Assembly (NCBI GenBank): GCA_030141605.1
Contig: JAQGDQ010000710.1
Span: forward strand, 44,899 to 108,898
Length of the DNA stretch: 64,000 nucleotides
Source: Tubiluchus corallicola
Taxonomy: Eukaryota; Priapulida; Priapulimorpha; Priapulimorphida; Tubiluchidae
Direction of reading: 5' to 3'
Within the stretch, counting starts at the first letter, position 1. Every line of letters begins with the position of its first letter. A program made the translations under genes and the position numbers. Shown here in pieces: positions 18,562 to 30,515 of this stretch. Below the pieces are notes generated by a model. That model saw nothing but the letters and a program-made list of their open reading frames with translations, had not been told where the DNA came from and did not search any database.

Positions 18562-21500
18562 CTAGACATCTTGGCGCATGCATGACAACGATGCAGCATG
18601 TTCATACAACTTTTCTTCGTTTTCAAATAGAGAGCCACACAGCATGCACTCGTAGTCTTGTGAAATGCTATTGCTAGTCGAAGTCTGCTCACGTTCCTGG
18701 CTATTCATCAGTGCACTTGAAAAAATGACATTCTGTTCTATGGAAGCTTGAGGAAGGGTGCTGGGTTGCATCACTTTTGAAGAAGATGCACCAACACTGT
18801 ACATACACTTGCCACTGCCATGCACCTGTTGCGTCGGTACTGACGAACTACTGCAACTCTCAACTGGCACTGATTGAGGAAGTGTTTGAATACATTGTGG
18901 TCCAGGAGTTTGATAATTTTGCGGTGCATGCGTCCGAATACCTTGTAGAGGAAAAGCAGAATCACCTTGAGAATGTTGACTTACCATGTTGCTGTTTTGC
19001 ATTAAATGATACTGATTTGAAGCTACAATGTTAGTAACCGGTCGCTGATCGCTGTTAGAAAATATACAGGGAGCAGCTGCTTGTTCACGCTTAACAGGAG
19101 TAACAGCTCTCATCATTTGAACAGGCTGTCGATTTTGAACTATAACCGATCTTGTTTGATCTGGTGGATATTGAGCTCTTAGCTGTCGGATAGGTAACTG
19201 AGGAGTAATACCTCGAGGAACTGGAGGATGAAAAAAATTCATATGAGATGATGTCACCTCATGTTGATTAACTGCAGCGCCACCTCTCATACACTGACTG
19301 AATGTTGTCCTTTCCTGTTTGACAGATTGCTGTGCTTGTCTTATTGGTGAACTTGATATAGCAACTGGTAAGTGACAAGGTAGCATCAATGACGGCTGAA
19401 CAGGCATTGGCGATCGCATATCAATGACTGCTCCCCTACCCCTTCCTCTTCCTCTTCCTCGAGGCCTTGGGACAGGATTGCGCTGTTGTACAAGACGAGG
19501 TCTACCCCGACCGGAGGTAGTATGCTGTGCAGCTAATCGCGGTCTTCCGCGTGTAGAAGGTTGAACATAACTGCTTAGTGGAGGTCTACCACGCTGTCGC
19601 ATGCCAACAGCCTCAAATGGTAATCGACTTGGCGTTGGAGACTGCTGTGTGCTGGTTACTCTTATATGTCCCGGCATAAATCCTGGTGGTCCTACATTCC
19701 TTTGTTCTAAATTAGAGTGCATTCGCATTCTTACAGAATTTACTGGTAGTGTTGGTGTTGCAGTGATATGACTCTGAAATGCAGGTGGTAAGCCTGGCAG
19801 TGCTAAAGATGGTTGAAGACTTGATCTCATTACTTGTGTATCACCACTAGGACCAATAAATCTAGCTTGCTGGGCAGGTTCAAAGGGATATTTATTGGAA
19901 ACTTCAGGGTTCTGCATGGAAGCTCCCATCCATGTCGGTTGAACTGCAGATGCTTGATTGCGAAGTGGAGATGACAATGCTTGGGGTGATTGCCAGTTTG
20001 GCATTCCACTTGGCCTTAGGTTTTGTGAAAAAGGACTAGAGTATATATTCCCATTTGATACCTGCATGTTATTTTCTGAATAGTTAGGACGCTGTATTGA
20101 TGAAACAATATTATCATATCCTTTTGAAGCAACAGAAAGTGTGTGTCTTGGGACAAATCCTGGTGCACTTGTACAAGTACTAGAATTCAATCGGTTTTGC
20201 GTTCTATCATTAAGGGTCTTCGGTTGCACTGCTGAATGAACTGCTTCATTTGGCACATTCTGTGTTTTAGCTGACACTATATCACAAGTTGTCGATGGCT
20301 GAGAACTCTGCAAACGTCCATTTATATTGACCCTACATTGAGGCCACTGAGATGTGGCACCCCGGGGCAATGTAGAACTAGTTCCAGCTAGGATATTCTT
20401 AAATCGAATATGATCGGGATGATTAGGAGGAAGGCGGCGAATGTTCTCCAGAATGTGGCTCGGTATTTGAGGAGTAAACGTAGGATGAGCTGGCCTTGTT
20501 ACAGTAATGGCAGGATGCACTATTCGTGTCGGCAGCTGGGTACAGTTGAAATTCTGATTGACAATAGTTGTTGGTGGAGGAACAGAAGATGTATTCAATG
20601 CGCTGGTCGTTGCTAACTTTATTTCTACACCTAAACCAGTAACGGAATTTAAATTATCATTGGTGGCTCTTGACACAGTGGTTGCTCTTTGCACGGTGTG
20701 TGTTGCAGTGGGAGATTTTGCTTTACTGAATGAATTTGCAGATAGTGTGGTACTTTCTTCGCTACCAGGTGCAGCATCAGAAAGATCGCTCTGTCTCTGA
20801 AATGGCAAAAGGTTCATCGTTAGTACAGCATCCGTAGTTGGTGAAAGAGGGCCATTCAACATATCTATCATGGATTGTGGTTGTTCCAATAGGTCATGCT
20901 CTTGCACAGAAATGCCACTAATTTCACTGGCAGAAGATATATTTGTTATAGGAAGCCCTGTTTTTAGATCATTAGATTCACTGAAGGAAGCATTTTCAAC
21001 GACCTTTATTGGAAAAGATTGCAACTGTTCTGCAAAACATGTTGGAGATTCAGCGACATCAACTCCTGAGTTTGGTCCAGTATTCGATGGCAACTTCATT
21101 TCTTGAGAAGATACATTTGATGCAATGGGAAGATCACAATTCTTTCTCACTTGTGCAACATCATCCTTACTACATTCCATGTCTGAATCACAGTCATTAA
21201 ATGGAAGGGTATTCTCACTGTCATTTCCATCCGATGGATCATAATTATTATTAGTATCTGCGCTGTTAATTAAGTTGTCATAAAATTCATCCTCCGACTG
21301 CTCATCAGATGTGGGAAAATCACTTTGCCACACTTCTTCTTTCATTTCAAAATTATCGAACTCTACATCACTATCATGCTGAGATTCCATATGTACAGCC
21401 TTAAGTCCAAGTGCCCTCAGTTTTGCCACAGGAAAGTTGTCAGCTCTTACTAACCTGACTGTGGGTAGTGACACTTTGAACTTTCGACGTAACTTATCAT

Positions 21501-22347
21501 CTTTTTGTTGGTGAGTCTTTCGACGAGTACGGTAAGACTTTTTCTTAATGGTATTGCTACCTGGAAAAAACTCTTCATCGCTCACTTCTGATAATTCGGA
21601 ACTGGAACTTTTTAGCAATTTTGATGATCGTGTGCGTCGAGTGCATTTCGGTTGGGCAAGATCAGATTCATGACTACTGCCGCTCAGTTTCCGAGTTCTT
21701 TTGTTTTTAGTATATTTACAAGGATTTTGTTTTTTGGGATCAAAACTATCGCTACTCGATTCAGATGTAGGGCTGTACATTGGACTATAAGGCTGGGAGC
21801 GAGATGGACTATTTGGATTAGAAGGAATGTGCTTCCAGATAATGAATACATTTCCATTTCTATCAGTCACAATTTCAGGTTTCATAGTTCCACTGCTTTG
21901 TAATTCATTCCAAATTTCCAATGATAGATTTTCAATAGGTATGATACATGATCTGCATGACTCATCTGTAGATAGTTGTAAATTTGAAATGGGACAGGAC
22001 TTAATATCTGTGCTGCCATCACTTTCAAGTCTTTCAGCTTTCTCAATTACATCTATGATTCGTCGAAGAACATTGATACTAGCAATGAGGCGATCTAGAT
22101 CACATTCCTCATGAGCTGGTTTCAGAGTAAGATTTTTAGTGATTCTGGTGCGTGTACAGACATTATCTTCCTGGCTGTTAACAACGTTGCTGATTATTGT
22201 ATCTATACCATAAATAACAGCTTCATTTCTCATCAATTCAGTTTCACCATCTGCAATTTGAGCTTTCTTTCGTGCACTACGTATTTTCAAAGCTCTAGAC
22301 ACGGACTGGATTGACCCAACACTATCTGTATTTTTGGAATCAGTCAT
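18562..22347 (-). CDS. Large nuclear protein with AT-hooks and a C-terminal zinc-finger-like motif (1261 aa)
   Basis: A single uninterrupted ORF of 1261 codons, by far the longest here. Residues about 205-300 are rich in Lys/Arg clusters (KNKRTRKL, RRTRSSK, KKKSYRTRRKTHQQK), likely nuclear localisation signals. An acidic Ser/Asp-rich stretch follows, then a long Ser/Thr/Gln/Pro-rich low-complexity region. About residues 910-990 hold several AT-hook cores (RQRGRPPL, TRGRPRL, GRGRPRL, then PRPRGRGRGRGRG), typical of minor-groove AT-DNA binding. The last 30 residues have C-x2-C-x12-H-x5-C spacing (YECMLCGSLFENEEKLYEHA), close to a C2H2 finger. A splice acceptor (tttcag, ending at 22411) lies just upstream, so the 5' UTR is split. 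Family not recognised; a chromatin or transcription role is inferred only. Confidence 0.85.
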   Translation of the reverse strand: MTDSKNTDSVGSIQSVSRALKIRSARKKAQIADGETELMRNEAVIYGIDTIISNVVNSQEDNVCTRTRITKNLTLKPAHEECDLDRLIASINVLRRIIDVIEKAERLESDGSTDIKSCPISNLQLSTDESCRSCIIPIENLSLEIWNELQSSGTMKPEIVTDRNGNVFIIWKHIPSNPNSPSRSQPYSPMYSPTSESSSDSFDPKKQNPCKYTKNKRTRKLSGSSHESDLAQPKCTRRTRSSKLLKSSSSELSEVSDEEFFPGSNTIKKKSYRTRRKTHQQKDDKLRRKFKVSLPTVRLVRADNFPVAKLRALGLKAVHMESQHDSDVEFDNFEMKEEVWQSDFPTSDEQSEDEFYDNLINSADTNNNYDPSDGNDSENTLPFNDCDSDMECSKDDVAQVRKNCDLPIASNVSSQEMKLPSNTGPNSGVDVAESPTCFAEQLQSFPIKVVENASFSESNDLKTGLPITNISSASEISGISVQEHDLLEQPQSMIDMLNGPLSPTTDAVLTMNLLPFQRQSDLSDAAPGSEESTTLSANSFSKAKSPTATHTVQRATTVSRATNDNLNSVTGLGVEIKLATTSALNTSSVPPPTTIVNQNFNCTQLPTRIVHPAITVTRPAHPTFTPQIPSHILENIRRLPPNHPDHIRFKNILAGTSSTLPRGATSQWPQCRVNINGRLQSSQPSTTCDIVSAKTQNVPNEAVHSAVQPKTLNDRTQNRLNSSTCTSAPGFVPRHTLSVASKGYDNIVSSIQRPNYSENNMQVSNGNIYSSPFSQNLRPSGMPNWQSPQALSSPLRNQASAVQPTWMGASMQNPEVSNKYPFEPAQQARFIGPSGDTQVMRSSLQPSLALPGLPPAFQSHITATPTLPVNSVRMRMHSNLEQRNVGPPGFMPGHIRVTSTQQSPTPSRLPFEAVGMRQRGRPPLSSYVQPSTRGRPRLAAQHTTSGRGRPRLVQQRNPVPRPRGRGRGRGRGAVIDMRSPMPVQPSLMLPCHLPVAISSSPIRQAQQSVKQERTTFSQCMRGGAAVNQHEVTSSHMNFFHPPVPRGITPQLPIRQLRAQYPPDQTRSVIVQNRQPVQMMRAVTPVKREQAAAPCIFSNSDQRPVTNIVASNQYHLMQNSNMVSQHSQGDSAFPLQGIRTHAPQNYQTPGPQCIQTLPQSVPVESCSSSSVPTQQVHGSGKCMYSVGASSSKVMQPSTLPQASIEQNVIFSSALMNSQEREQTSTSNSISQDYECMLCGSLFENEEKLYEHAASLSCMRQDV

Positions 22348-22403
22348 GGCTGCATTACATATAAAGCATTGATTGTTCTACGTTGTTTAGAGCAATTACC
22401 CAT
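22344..22403 (-). promoter_or_regulatory. Upstream ORF whose stop overlaps the main start (ATGA)
   Basis: In the same exon as the AT-hook ORF an ATG at 22403 opens a 19-codon frame starting MGNCSKQRR. Its TGA (22346-22344) overlaps the main ATG (22347-22345) as ATGA. The exon's acceptor ends at 22411, so the uORF lies within the spliced leader unless an alternative promoter is used. It would be expected to tune translation of the main ORF by termination-reinitiation. Confidence 0.6.
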
Positions 22404-22599
22404 TTGATCTGAAATTGAGAAAACAATCTTTACATTAAAAAGGTGTGTGGCATATCTAAAAATCATTTCTTTGAAACAAGTGTTTTATGTATTAGTATAC
22501 CAAACTTTATTTATAATCCCTGTATATGCATAATTACAAAACCTGACCAAATGTTAAACCGTAGCTTAAAATGATCTAACGTTTAAAATATTGAAAGGT

Positions 22600-23092
22600 G
22601 AAAGGTGACTTTCGTGAAAAATTATTACCATGAATGTTTAATGTCACATTCATGCTGTTAGGAGTGTTTTACCTAGTTAAATGGACAACAGCATCTGTAA
22701 CACAGAAACACATTGTAAATAAAAACGTGCAGTACCTGTCAGTTCAGTTTTGACATGGCACACACTTGTGGTAAAACAGTATGATGGCACAGCAGCAAAG
22801 TTGGAATTTAAATTTTAAACTTCAAATTTGTGGTGCTGGTGTAAATCATAGTTCGTGCTGTACAGTAGCACTGTATTTCAATTTTCTCTTTGCAAACATG
22901 TGCAATACACCCTTGGAATATTTGTGGCATTTCAAAATTATGTTCAGTTCGGTTAATTCAGTTGTCAACCATTAATTGATTTTTTTACCTATCATTTAAC
23001 TATAAGTAATACTTTGGCATTTTTTAGGCATTAAAATTTTTAACAAACCTCAAAATTGAGTAGGAAATAAAAAATCTTTCTGTTTCCTCTAA
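22600..23092. repeat. Dispersed repeat of about 0.5 kb, copy 1
   Basis: Shares ordered, diverged blocks with 31998-32525: TGACTTTCGTGAAA, ACAGTAGCACTGTA.TTCAATTTT, GCAAACA.GTGCAA, GGAATATTT, AAAATTATGTT, and a shared 3' part. Family unknown; possibly a non-autonomous DNA element. The rest of 22.4-25.2 kb shows no gene. Confidence 0.65.
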
Positions 23093-24875
23093 ACATATGA
23101 ATGTGGCTTCGGTAGTAGCCAACTTTTGCCATTTCTTGGTCATTTCTTCACTACATTTTGGACACTTTTGTCAAATGAATTGTTTTAATCTTTCATAGTC
23201 TTATTAAGAAGATCATATTTTTAATATGTGATATCCTATGGTAACAACAATAACTAAAAACAGCAAAATACTAGGTTTTTGATCTATCTTCGAAAAGAAT
23301 TTACTAACAAATTTCCCTACTATACACTCATTCATAATTGCTGTGCTAAATTAAAATATATAGCCTAATGTAACGTGAATCTTTTCACTGAGGACATCCA
23401 GAGGATTACCTTATTGAGAATATAAAAATATTTGGCTCTATTCGAATAAGTATTTGCCTGTATGGTAAGCAAAAATGATAAGCATGATTATGACTGTGCA
23501 GTGCACACACATACAGCAACCCTAGCAAATATGGTAGGATGAAGGAAACAGAGCCAAATCTTAAATCATCAATTTTGGATTATCCACCTCTCTTAAACAA
23601 AGATTATGTTTCAAGATGTGAAAATCACATATCACTTTTAAACTAATAATCATTTTTAAGATGTGCATAGCTTGTTTTCAGAAGAGCATCAACATTTTTG
23701 CCTGAGGAACTTTCGAAAAAACACACCTGACAGCAATTTTCTAACACCTCATAATTGCAAATTCATTTTAACCTATTTCTATAAAGTAGCTAAAATTGCT
23801 TTACAAAGTGCAGTAAGTTGTATTTATAAGCTGTTGGATAGCCGACTGCTATAGGTTGAATTTGTTGTTTCACTTTCATCTAAAGAGAATACAGCTCATA
23901 GATAATGATGTTGCAGTACTGATTAATCTGCATGCATCTGTTTTACAGCACGCTTGTAGCAGATTTTTGGAACTTATCAAAAAAGAAGACAATCTAGTGC
24001 ATCTGGGCAACTACATTTGATAGCTAGAAATTGCCTTTAGAAGCAGTCTACTAGTGCATGAAAAAGTATAAATTGAGAACAAATTCTGCAGTATGAACTA
24101 GCACACTAAAAAGTGAATTTAAATTTGTTCCAAGGATGAAAGAAGTAAATTCATCTGTATCAATGCTGGTGTTCAGCACGTGCGGTAACATAATAAAATT
24201 CAAGGGTAAACACAGCGGAATATCTGTATGCTGTCATTCATTTTAAAGTGCAACTTGGTGGAAGGTTTGCAATGCCTGGCTGAATGAATGATTGGATACG
24301 TGCGCGTCTTATTAAGTGTAGAAAGCGACGAAAAATCACAAACTTTTGCCTCACTTCAAGTATTAGTCAATACAATGAGACTAGCACAGCTTTTGTTGGA
24401 TTGATGATCAATTCCATAGAGCTTTCTATACATCAAACAATGCACATTAAAATGTTCAACATAAAACAAAATGCAAGTTTGAAAAACTTCAAATGATTAA
24501 TATAAATGCAATTTGATAAACCATAGCTCTTAATACAATTTTCTTGTCCTCTTAAGTGCACTTCCATTTATTTTTCTACTTTTGCGCACTTATGGCTCCA
24601 TTTGCATTTTTAAAATTCTATTTCTAAATCTAAGCTCAAATAGTGATTTTGATACACTAATGGGGCTCTGGTCCCATTACTGTCTCTTCTACTGTCATAA
24701 ATTTGTAACAAAGCCAGAAGCACTTATACTCTCTAGCTCAATGCTTAGGTTTTACATTCAATTCTAATTAAAAACCACTAACTTTACCACCACAGACCAT
24801 CTACAATCTACAAACTTTACATAATTAGGTTAACAAATCCAAAGGCTTTTTTTGTCATAATGCACGACTTGCACG

Positions 24876-25022
24876 TTCTTTCTAACAAAAGTTATCCTAA
24901 ACAATCTGCAAACGTTTTTAATTCCTGAGTGGGGATCAGTGTTGCTACATTCTCTCTAACAAAAGTTATCCTAAACAATCTACAAAAGCTTTCAATTCCT
25001 GATTAGGTATCAGTGTTGCTAT
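24876..25022. repeat. 74-bp tandem duplication
   Basis: Two adjacent copies start at 24876 and 24950, each with TCTAACAAAAGTTATCC, AAACAATCT.CAAA and ATCAGTGTTGCTA. A few substitutions separate them. It lies just 3' of the SLC16-like gene. Confidence 0.85.
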
Positions 25023-25176
25023 AGAATAATATAAAAAAACTCACAAGTTCATCAGTATTGTAATACATAATGTATAAATGCAAAATCTTAAAAAATTTGA
25101 CAAATGCAACATCTCTTAAAACTACAATTTAATAAATCCATCTATTCCTTTGATAGCATTTATTACAGATAAAATT

Positions 25177-27325
25177 TTAAAGCTTCGTAACCATGTAGAG
25201 ATGGCTTTCAGTCTGCATACTGTGCTGCTCATCTATTTCTGTTAGCTCTTCACTTGGCATACTGTCTGCGGGTGTTACCGGCTCATACCAGAGCTTTGTA
25301 AGTATGGGCAAAGCTACAGCAATGAGTCCGGACAAAACAAGAAAAAGCCCCATTGTTGTAAATACAGCACCTGTGTTCCCTGAGTTGTCGTAAATGTGAC
25401 CTGCAAATGAACGATTTGATTTCACAATTTTGTATAAATTCTTCATTTGTAGACAGTTTATTTTTCAACAGCACAAAGAACATTTCAATGCTTCACAATG
25501 GAGAATAGACTTTATAGTTTTTTACATTAAAGAAGTTTTATTATAACGTTATTCCCGCTTATACATCTCAAAATAGAATAATTTCAGTACAATATAAAAA
25601 TTCTCCAGCTTCATCAAGTTTAAAACGAAACCAAGGTAAGTCACCTCACATACCTATTAAAAGTGGTCCAAGAAATAGACCTGGTGTCTCCAGCAAAAGA
25701 TCCGCTGATAAAAAGTCAGTGTATTTCTTCTCTCCAACCATATTTTTTATCATAATGAAAGTAGGAGAAAGCATTGCTCCAAACAATAAGCCGGTAAGAC
25801 TGACCCAAAAATAAAGCACAGTGTAACTATGAATTGCAGAAAAAGTTATCACCGCACACCCTGCTATTACTGAAAACAAAGTATATCCAATCATTCGTGG
25901 ATATATCTGCTGGAATCTGCCATAATCCCACAACAGACCAAATATAATTTGTCCAAATGAATCTACCAAACTAAATATGGAGACCATGGTGGCTTCATTG
26001 ACGCCTGTTGGCATTAATTCTAGAGATTTAAATGGCAAATAAACAGTTGCACTCATATAGCTCACGTCTAGAAAACTCATGCACACAGTAAATATCCAAA
26101 ATCGCACGTCTTTGAAAATATCCCAATGAAAGTGGATTTTTTCTTGATTTGAACGCGATGATCTACCTGTTTCTGTTAGCATATCATTCTGCACAGTTTT
26201 CAATAAATCTAAATTAGATCTCTCCAAAACAGCCATGTTTACATATCCAGAATGCTCTTCCTTCTTGAGGAAAGACATACTTCTGGTCCTGGACACTTTA
26301 TCTGTTTTTGTTAGTGGCATGAATGTGAGAGCACATGGTATGGAATGTAAGACAATAGCACCAGTTATGAGAAAGGCACCACGATACGTATATTCACGCA
26401 CCAGAACATTAATAACCTGTGAACTAACAACTGTCGAAATGCCAACGCCTGCCATTGTTATGCCCATTGCAAACGAGTGACGCTTTCGAAAATAGACATT
26501 TATCACACCAAATGAACACATGGAGATCAGTGATGATGCAGCTCCTAAAAAAATTATATTACAGAGTCAGATTATAGCTGTAAAATTAATGCGTACTGGT
26601 TCAGTAAAAACACTGGGTTAACAAACCAAAGCATAATGTAAAAACAGAGAATTCATAAAAAAAGACTATTAAGACTAAAAAAATAAGGCCGATTGTTAAA
26701 AATGCTTTTATTCTGGCACCCATTATCCGCTAGGGTTCTGACTTCTAAATAGCTGAATAGTGACATACCATACAAAATACTGTAACTGAAGTATATCAAT
26801 GGCAATGTTCGTGCAAAATATCCACATGCAAATCCTGTTCCACCCAAAATGCCTCCTACCAGGCAAACCCAGCGTATTCCAAACTTCCTCATCATTACTG
26901 TAACGGCAGGTCCTGAAACATGCAAAAAAACTTGTATGACCAACTGGCATGCATATTACAGTCATTAATCATTCAATGTGTATAGCACAATGATGACCAC
27001 ACAACTGTTCATACTTTTGTGCAAAAAAATAACAAACACTCATTGACATTCAAGATAAATATTAAAATAAAATCACATAATACAGTAGCAACCTGAGGAT
27101 AATAAAATGCTTACCTAAAACAGAACCCATTGCAGAACACAAACCACCAGCGCCACCTGTAAGTTTTGCATCTGTTCCTAATGAATCCATGATGTCAATC
27201 ATGAATATTCCATAACTTTTGTGTAACCCCCACGTAAGTCCAACGTTGACGCTGGCTGCGATGGCGACAACCCACCCCCATCCACCATCTGGTGGTTCAT
27301 ATCTTGTGTGCTGCTCGTTATTCAT
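25177..27325 (-). CDS. SLC16 (monocarboxylate transporter-like) protein, 489 aa
   Basis: Four exons in phase: 27115-27325 (ATG at 27325), 26769-26912, 25654-26544, 25177-25400 (stop). The N-terminus has the family signature PPDGGWGWVV in membrane segment 1. YFRKRHSFAMGITMAGVG matches the second conserved MCT motif before segment 5. A hydrophilic loop (KTDKVSRTRSMSFLKKEEH onward, about residues 197-255) separates the two six-helix halves, as in the major facilitator fold. In the segment corresponding to TM8 the sequence is LVDSFGQIIFG (D313, Q317). Proton-coupled MCT1-4 have Asp-x3-Arg here, so the Arg is replaced by Gln. This suggests an orphan-type SLC16 with a different substrate or coupling. 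Plasma-membrane location is inferred. Length is normal for the family. Confidence 0.9.
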
Positions 27326-29539
27326 ATTGGCACGATCATATTTTCTGCTATCACTTTTCTATTTTGCATCACACACTGCTGATGTCATACATTTCAATAC
27401 ATAGCACTTGTATCGTCTACATACATTCGGTTTAGCTGTTTATCAACTCCACCATCATTGTTTCTTACATTAATAAGAAAACACGAAACTTAACAAAACT
27501 TGAAATAACAGTATCTTGCAGAGGCCTAACTTACGTACAGCAAATATTTGTGCAGAATATAAGTGTAAAGACATGCGGTTAAAGTGCAGTATATTTATAT
27601 ATGTTACAAATATTATCCAGAGTTATTTGCATTGTCATAGTCTGAACGATCATCAGAACTGTGTCTACAAGGAATGCAACATAGAAAGCTATATTATATT
27701 TCTCCCAATATCATGATTTTGATTAACTCTAATTGCTGGCATTTAAAAAAACTTAAAAGGTACCAGTAATGATGGCAGACACGCACAGTTCATTAACTTT
27801 TTGAAAACAATCATCAAAAACAGGAAATGTGAAAATTTGGAACACGGCCTGGATTTGCACCAGTGACCTTCAGCATACAAGGCAGATCCCATAACAGCTA
27901 GACTTCTGTGTTCTGCAATGATCGTGATGGTCCAAAAAGTTCATCCTTTATAGACGACTAGCCAGTTCAATATATATGTCAATGATACATGACTGTTCAT
28001 GATACACAGATTTCAACAAATTAAATTAATTTTGATGAATTAGAGTCTGGAAATCTGGTGGTGGGCAACCCCAATCCCAAGAAAATTCCAAAGACAAATA
28101 CAACTTATTGAGTCTCAAATTTTCACACACTAACATAAGAGCATTTATATGATCAAGGGACATTTATTTGAGAAAACTTATTACAGTACAGCTAAACATT
28201 ACTCGTTAGTGATAGTTATTTAATACTGTTAACTAAACTATAATTACGATGTTGAAAAGATCAAGTCAAGCAAAATTACTCACAAACCTTGTGGCACCTT
28301 AGGCACTAACAATGGCATTGATACCACAATAAATTTGTATTTGAATAAATTTTTTTCCTGATTTAACGTAGTAATTGATTATTTTGTCCCAAATCTAGAT
28401 ATTTAGATCTTGGACAAATTTAGGTAAAAAAAACAGAGGAACTACAAATGCAAATGCAGACGTGAAAATAAGTACTGATGTATGATGTGTGTGCTTAATT
28501 CAAAAAATATATCTGGAAACAAAAATAAGTGCAATTTGATGTAGAAAAATTGAAGCCAGACAAAAACTACAGGACTGCTTAACATAAAAACTACTCAAAT
28601 AAACTGTTATTGTTTGGGAATTGCAGTTTAACCAAAAACATAATCGTTGATGTTTGAAAAATACTCAAAGGATTTCCATGAAATGTTGTGAAGGGGTGAA
28701 AACAAAGAAGAATCTATTAAATTTTGATGTGAACTGCATCATCAAAAGAGCCAGGCAAACATGTTTAGGACTGCACAGCATTGACAGAGTTATACACTCT
28801 ACTTAAAGCTATTCAAGTTATGTATAACATACTCTATGGTCAACTTATTTGATGAAGCCCCATACTCATTTATTTCTAATATAAAAACTCACATGAAACT
28901 CGAATTAGTAAAAATAGTAAAAATTAGTAAAAATAAGTTACAAACTAAGTAGTAGCAAATTCTTTATTTTGCCTTTTTAAAACATTGACCATCACAATAC
29001 AGGAATTAAAACCATATAATCAGTGTTAGTTCATAATAAAAACGTGTACTGTTCCAAGCAAATGTGTCAGTTGTTAACTCGAATCGAATCTTCGACGGAC
29101 AACTTTACTACGAACCATACTTCATAGTTAAAAGTACTAAAACAACAATTTTATTAAATACAAACATTCAAGGGTGTACCTTTGTTCAACAAATGTGTAG
29201 GTTGTGGTTTCCATGTATGAACATGCATATCAAATTGCTAATCATTGCTAAGCCTACACACTACAATATACGTAAATTGACATTTGCGAAAAATTTGATG
29301 GGGAAAATAAATAGGCTTTTAGCTAAACTATCCAAAAAAGTTTGCATATAGTTTCATTTCATATAAATAGATAAAATCTTTTTTAACCATCATTAAAATA
29401 ATTTATATGTGCACAGGATACAATAAATGTGATCGTATGTTATGTCCACGTCCATAAAATTTTGTATATTGCACTGCAATATTTATACATCCTTTTCTAA
29501 GTGATTTTCAAAAATGCAAATAAATTATTAGTAAAACTG
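27326..29539. other. Intergenic region
   Basis: Upstream of the SLC16-like gene. Besides the SINE-like unit at 27841-27913 I see only AT-rich unique sequence. Small reading frames here (for example 29064-29351) have no recognisable motifs. Confidence 0.5.
27841..27913 (-). mobile_element. tRNA-derived SINE head, copy 2
   Basis: The minus strand reads AGTCTAGCTGTTATGGGATC (A-box region) and, about 35 nt later, GGTGCAAATCC (B box). Spacing and internal words (CTTGTA, GAAGGTCACTGG) match the unit at 17869-17938, so both belong to one SINE family. Confidence 0.6.
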
Positions 29540-30515
29540 ACATGTATCTTGGAGAATGGTGTATTGATGTTATCTATATGGATTATGCCAAGGCCTTTGA
29601 CAAGGTTGCCCATTAAAGGTTGTTAAAGAAGTTAGGTGGATACGGTTTTCATGACTCTTTATTACAGTGGATTCGAAATTTTTTATCCGGTAGGTGGCAA
29701 AGACTTGCTGTCAATGGTGTTGAATCAAGTTGGGCAAATGCAACTTCGGGAATCCCACAAGGTAGTGTATTAGGTCCTGTTCTCTTCATCCTGTTCATAA
29801 ATGATCTATCAGATGAATTGCACTCAACATGAAGATATTAATACGAAGTTATTTGCAGATGTGTCCAACGAGGAAAATATGCGGGAGCTTCATCTTGATT
29901 TGCAAGGTATGGAAACCTGGACAAATCAATGGCAACTAACCTTCAATGCTGAGAAATGCAAAGTGATACATATTGACAGAAACAACCTGCTGTTGAATAT
30001 AAGATGAACCAACATGGGGTAGATCCTTATTAGAATATGGGCATGTTGTAACTTACCTTCGCTATGTCAAGGATTATAAATTCCTTGAAGCTGTTCAAAG
30101 GAGAGCCACAAAAATGATTTCTGGGCAAAAAGGAACTGGACTACCATCTTTACATTATAGAAGAGCAAGAGGTGATATGATAGAATGCTACAATCTTATT
30201 CAGGGTGTGTGCAACATTCCAATTCCCGATGAAATTGATGGCATAAGACATCTGTTAGGCAACATTAATTCTCGTTGACGATTGTTAATCTGTGGAAAAC
30301 CTCTGGCAAATCATGTTGTCACTGCCCCATCACTTAATACTTTCAAGGTCAGGTTGGATCAATATTGGAGATTTTGGTATCGAAATGGGCCTATATCCTT
30401 CCACCAGGTGAGCACAGAATGTTATGATTTTGCAACTAATAGAGATGTCGAGAACGTTGCACAGATCTAAGACCTTAGTTAATGCATCATTAAAGTAAAG
30501 TAAGTAAAGTAAAAC
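29540..30515 (+). mobile_element. Decayed CR1/L2-like LINE (RT domain to 3' tail)
   Basis: Reads MDYAKAFDKVAH, stop, then RLLKKLGGYGFHDSLLQWI, SGIPQGSVLGPVLFILFIND, a degraded FAD box, NAEKCKVIHI, and later QRRATKMISGQKGTGLPSL and YRRARGDMIECYNLI. In-frame stops and frameshifts are present, and the catalytic DD has become DV. It ends in a (GTAAA)n-type tail at about 30493-30514, typical of LINEs with microsatellite 3' ends. Confidence 0.85.

Noticed and set aside
18777-22314. Numerous small + strand frames opposite the AT-hook ORF
   Set aside because: Shadows of the 1261-codon minus-strand frame; no motifs of their own.
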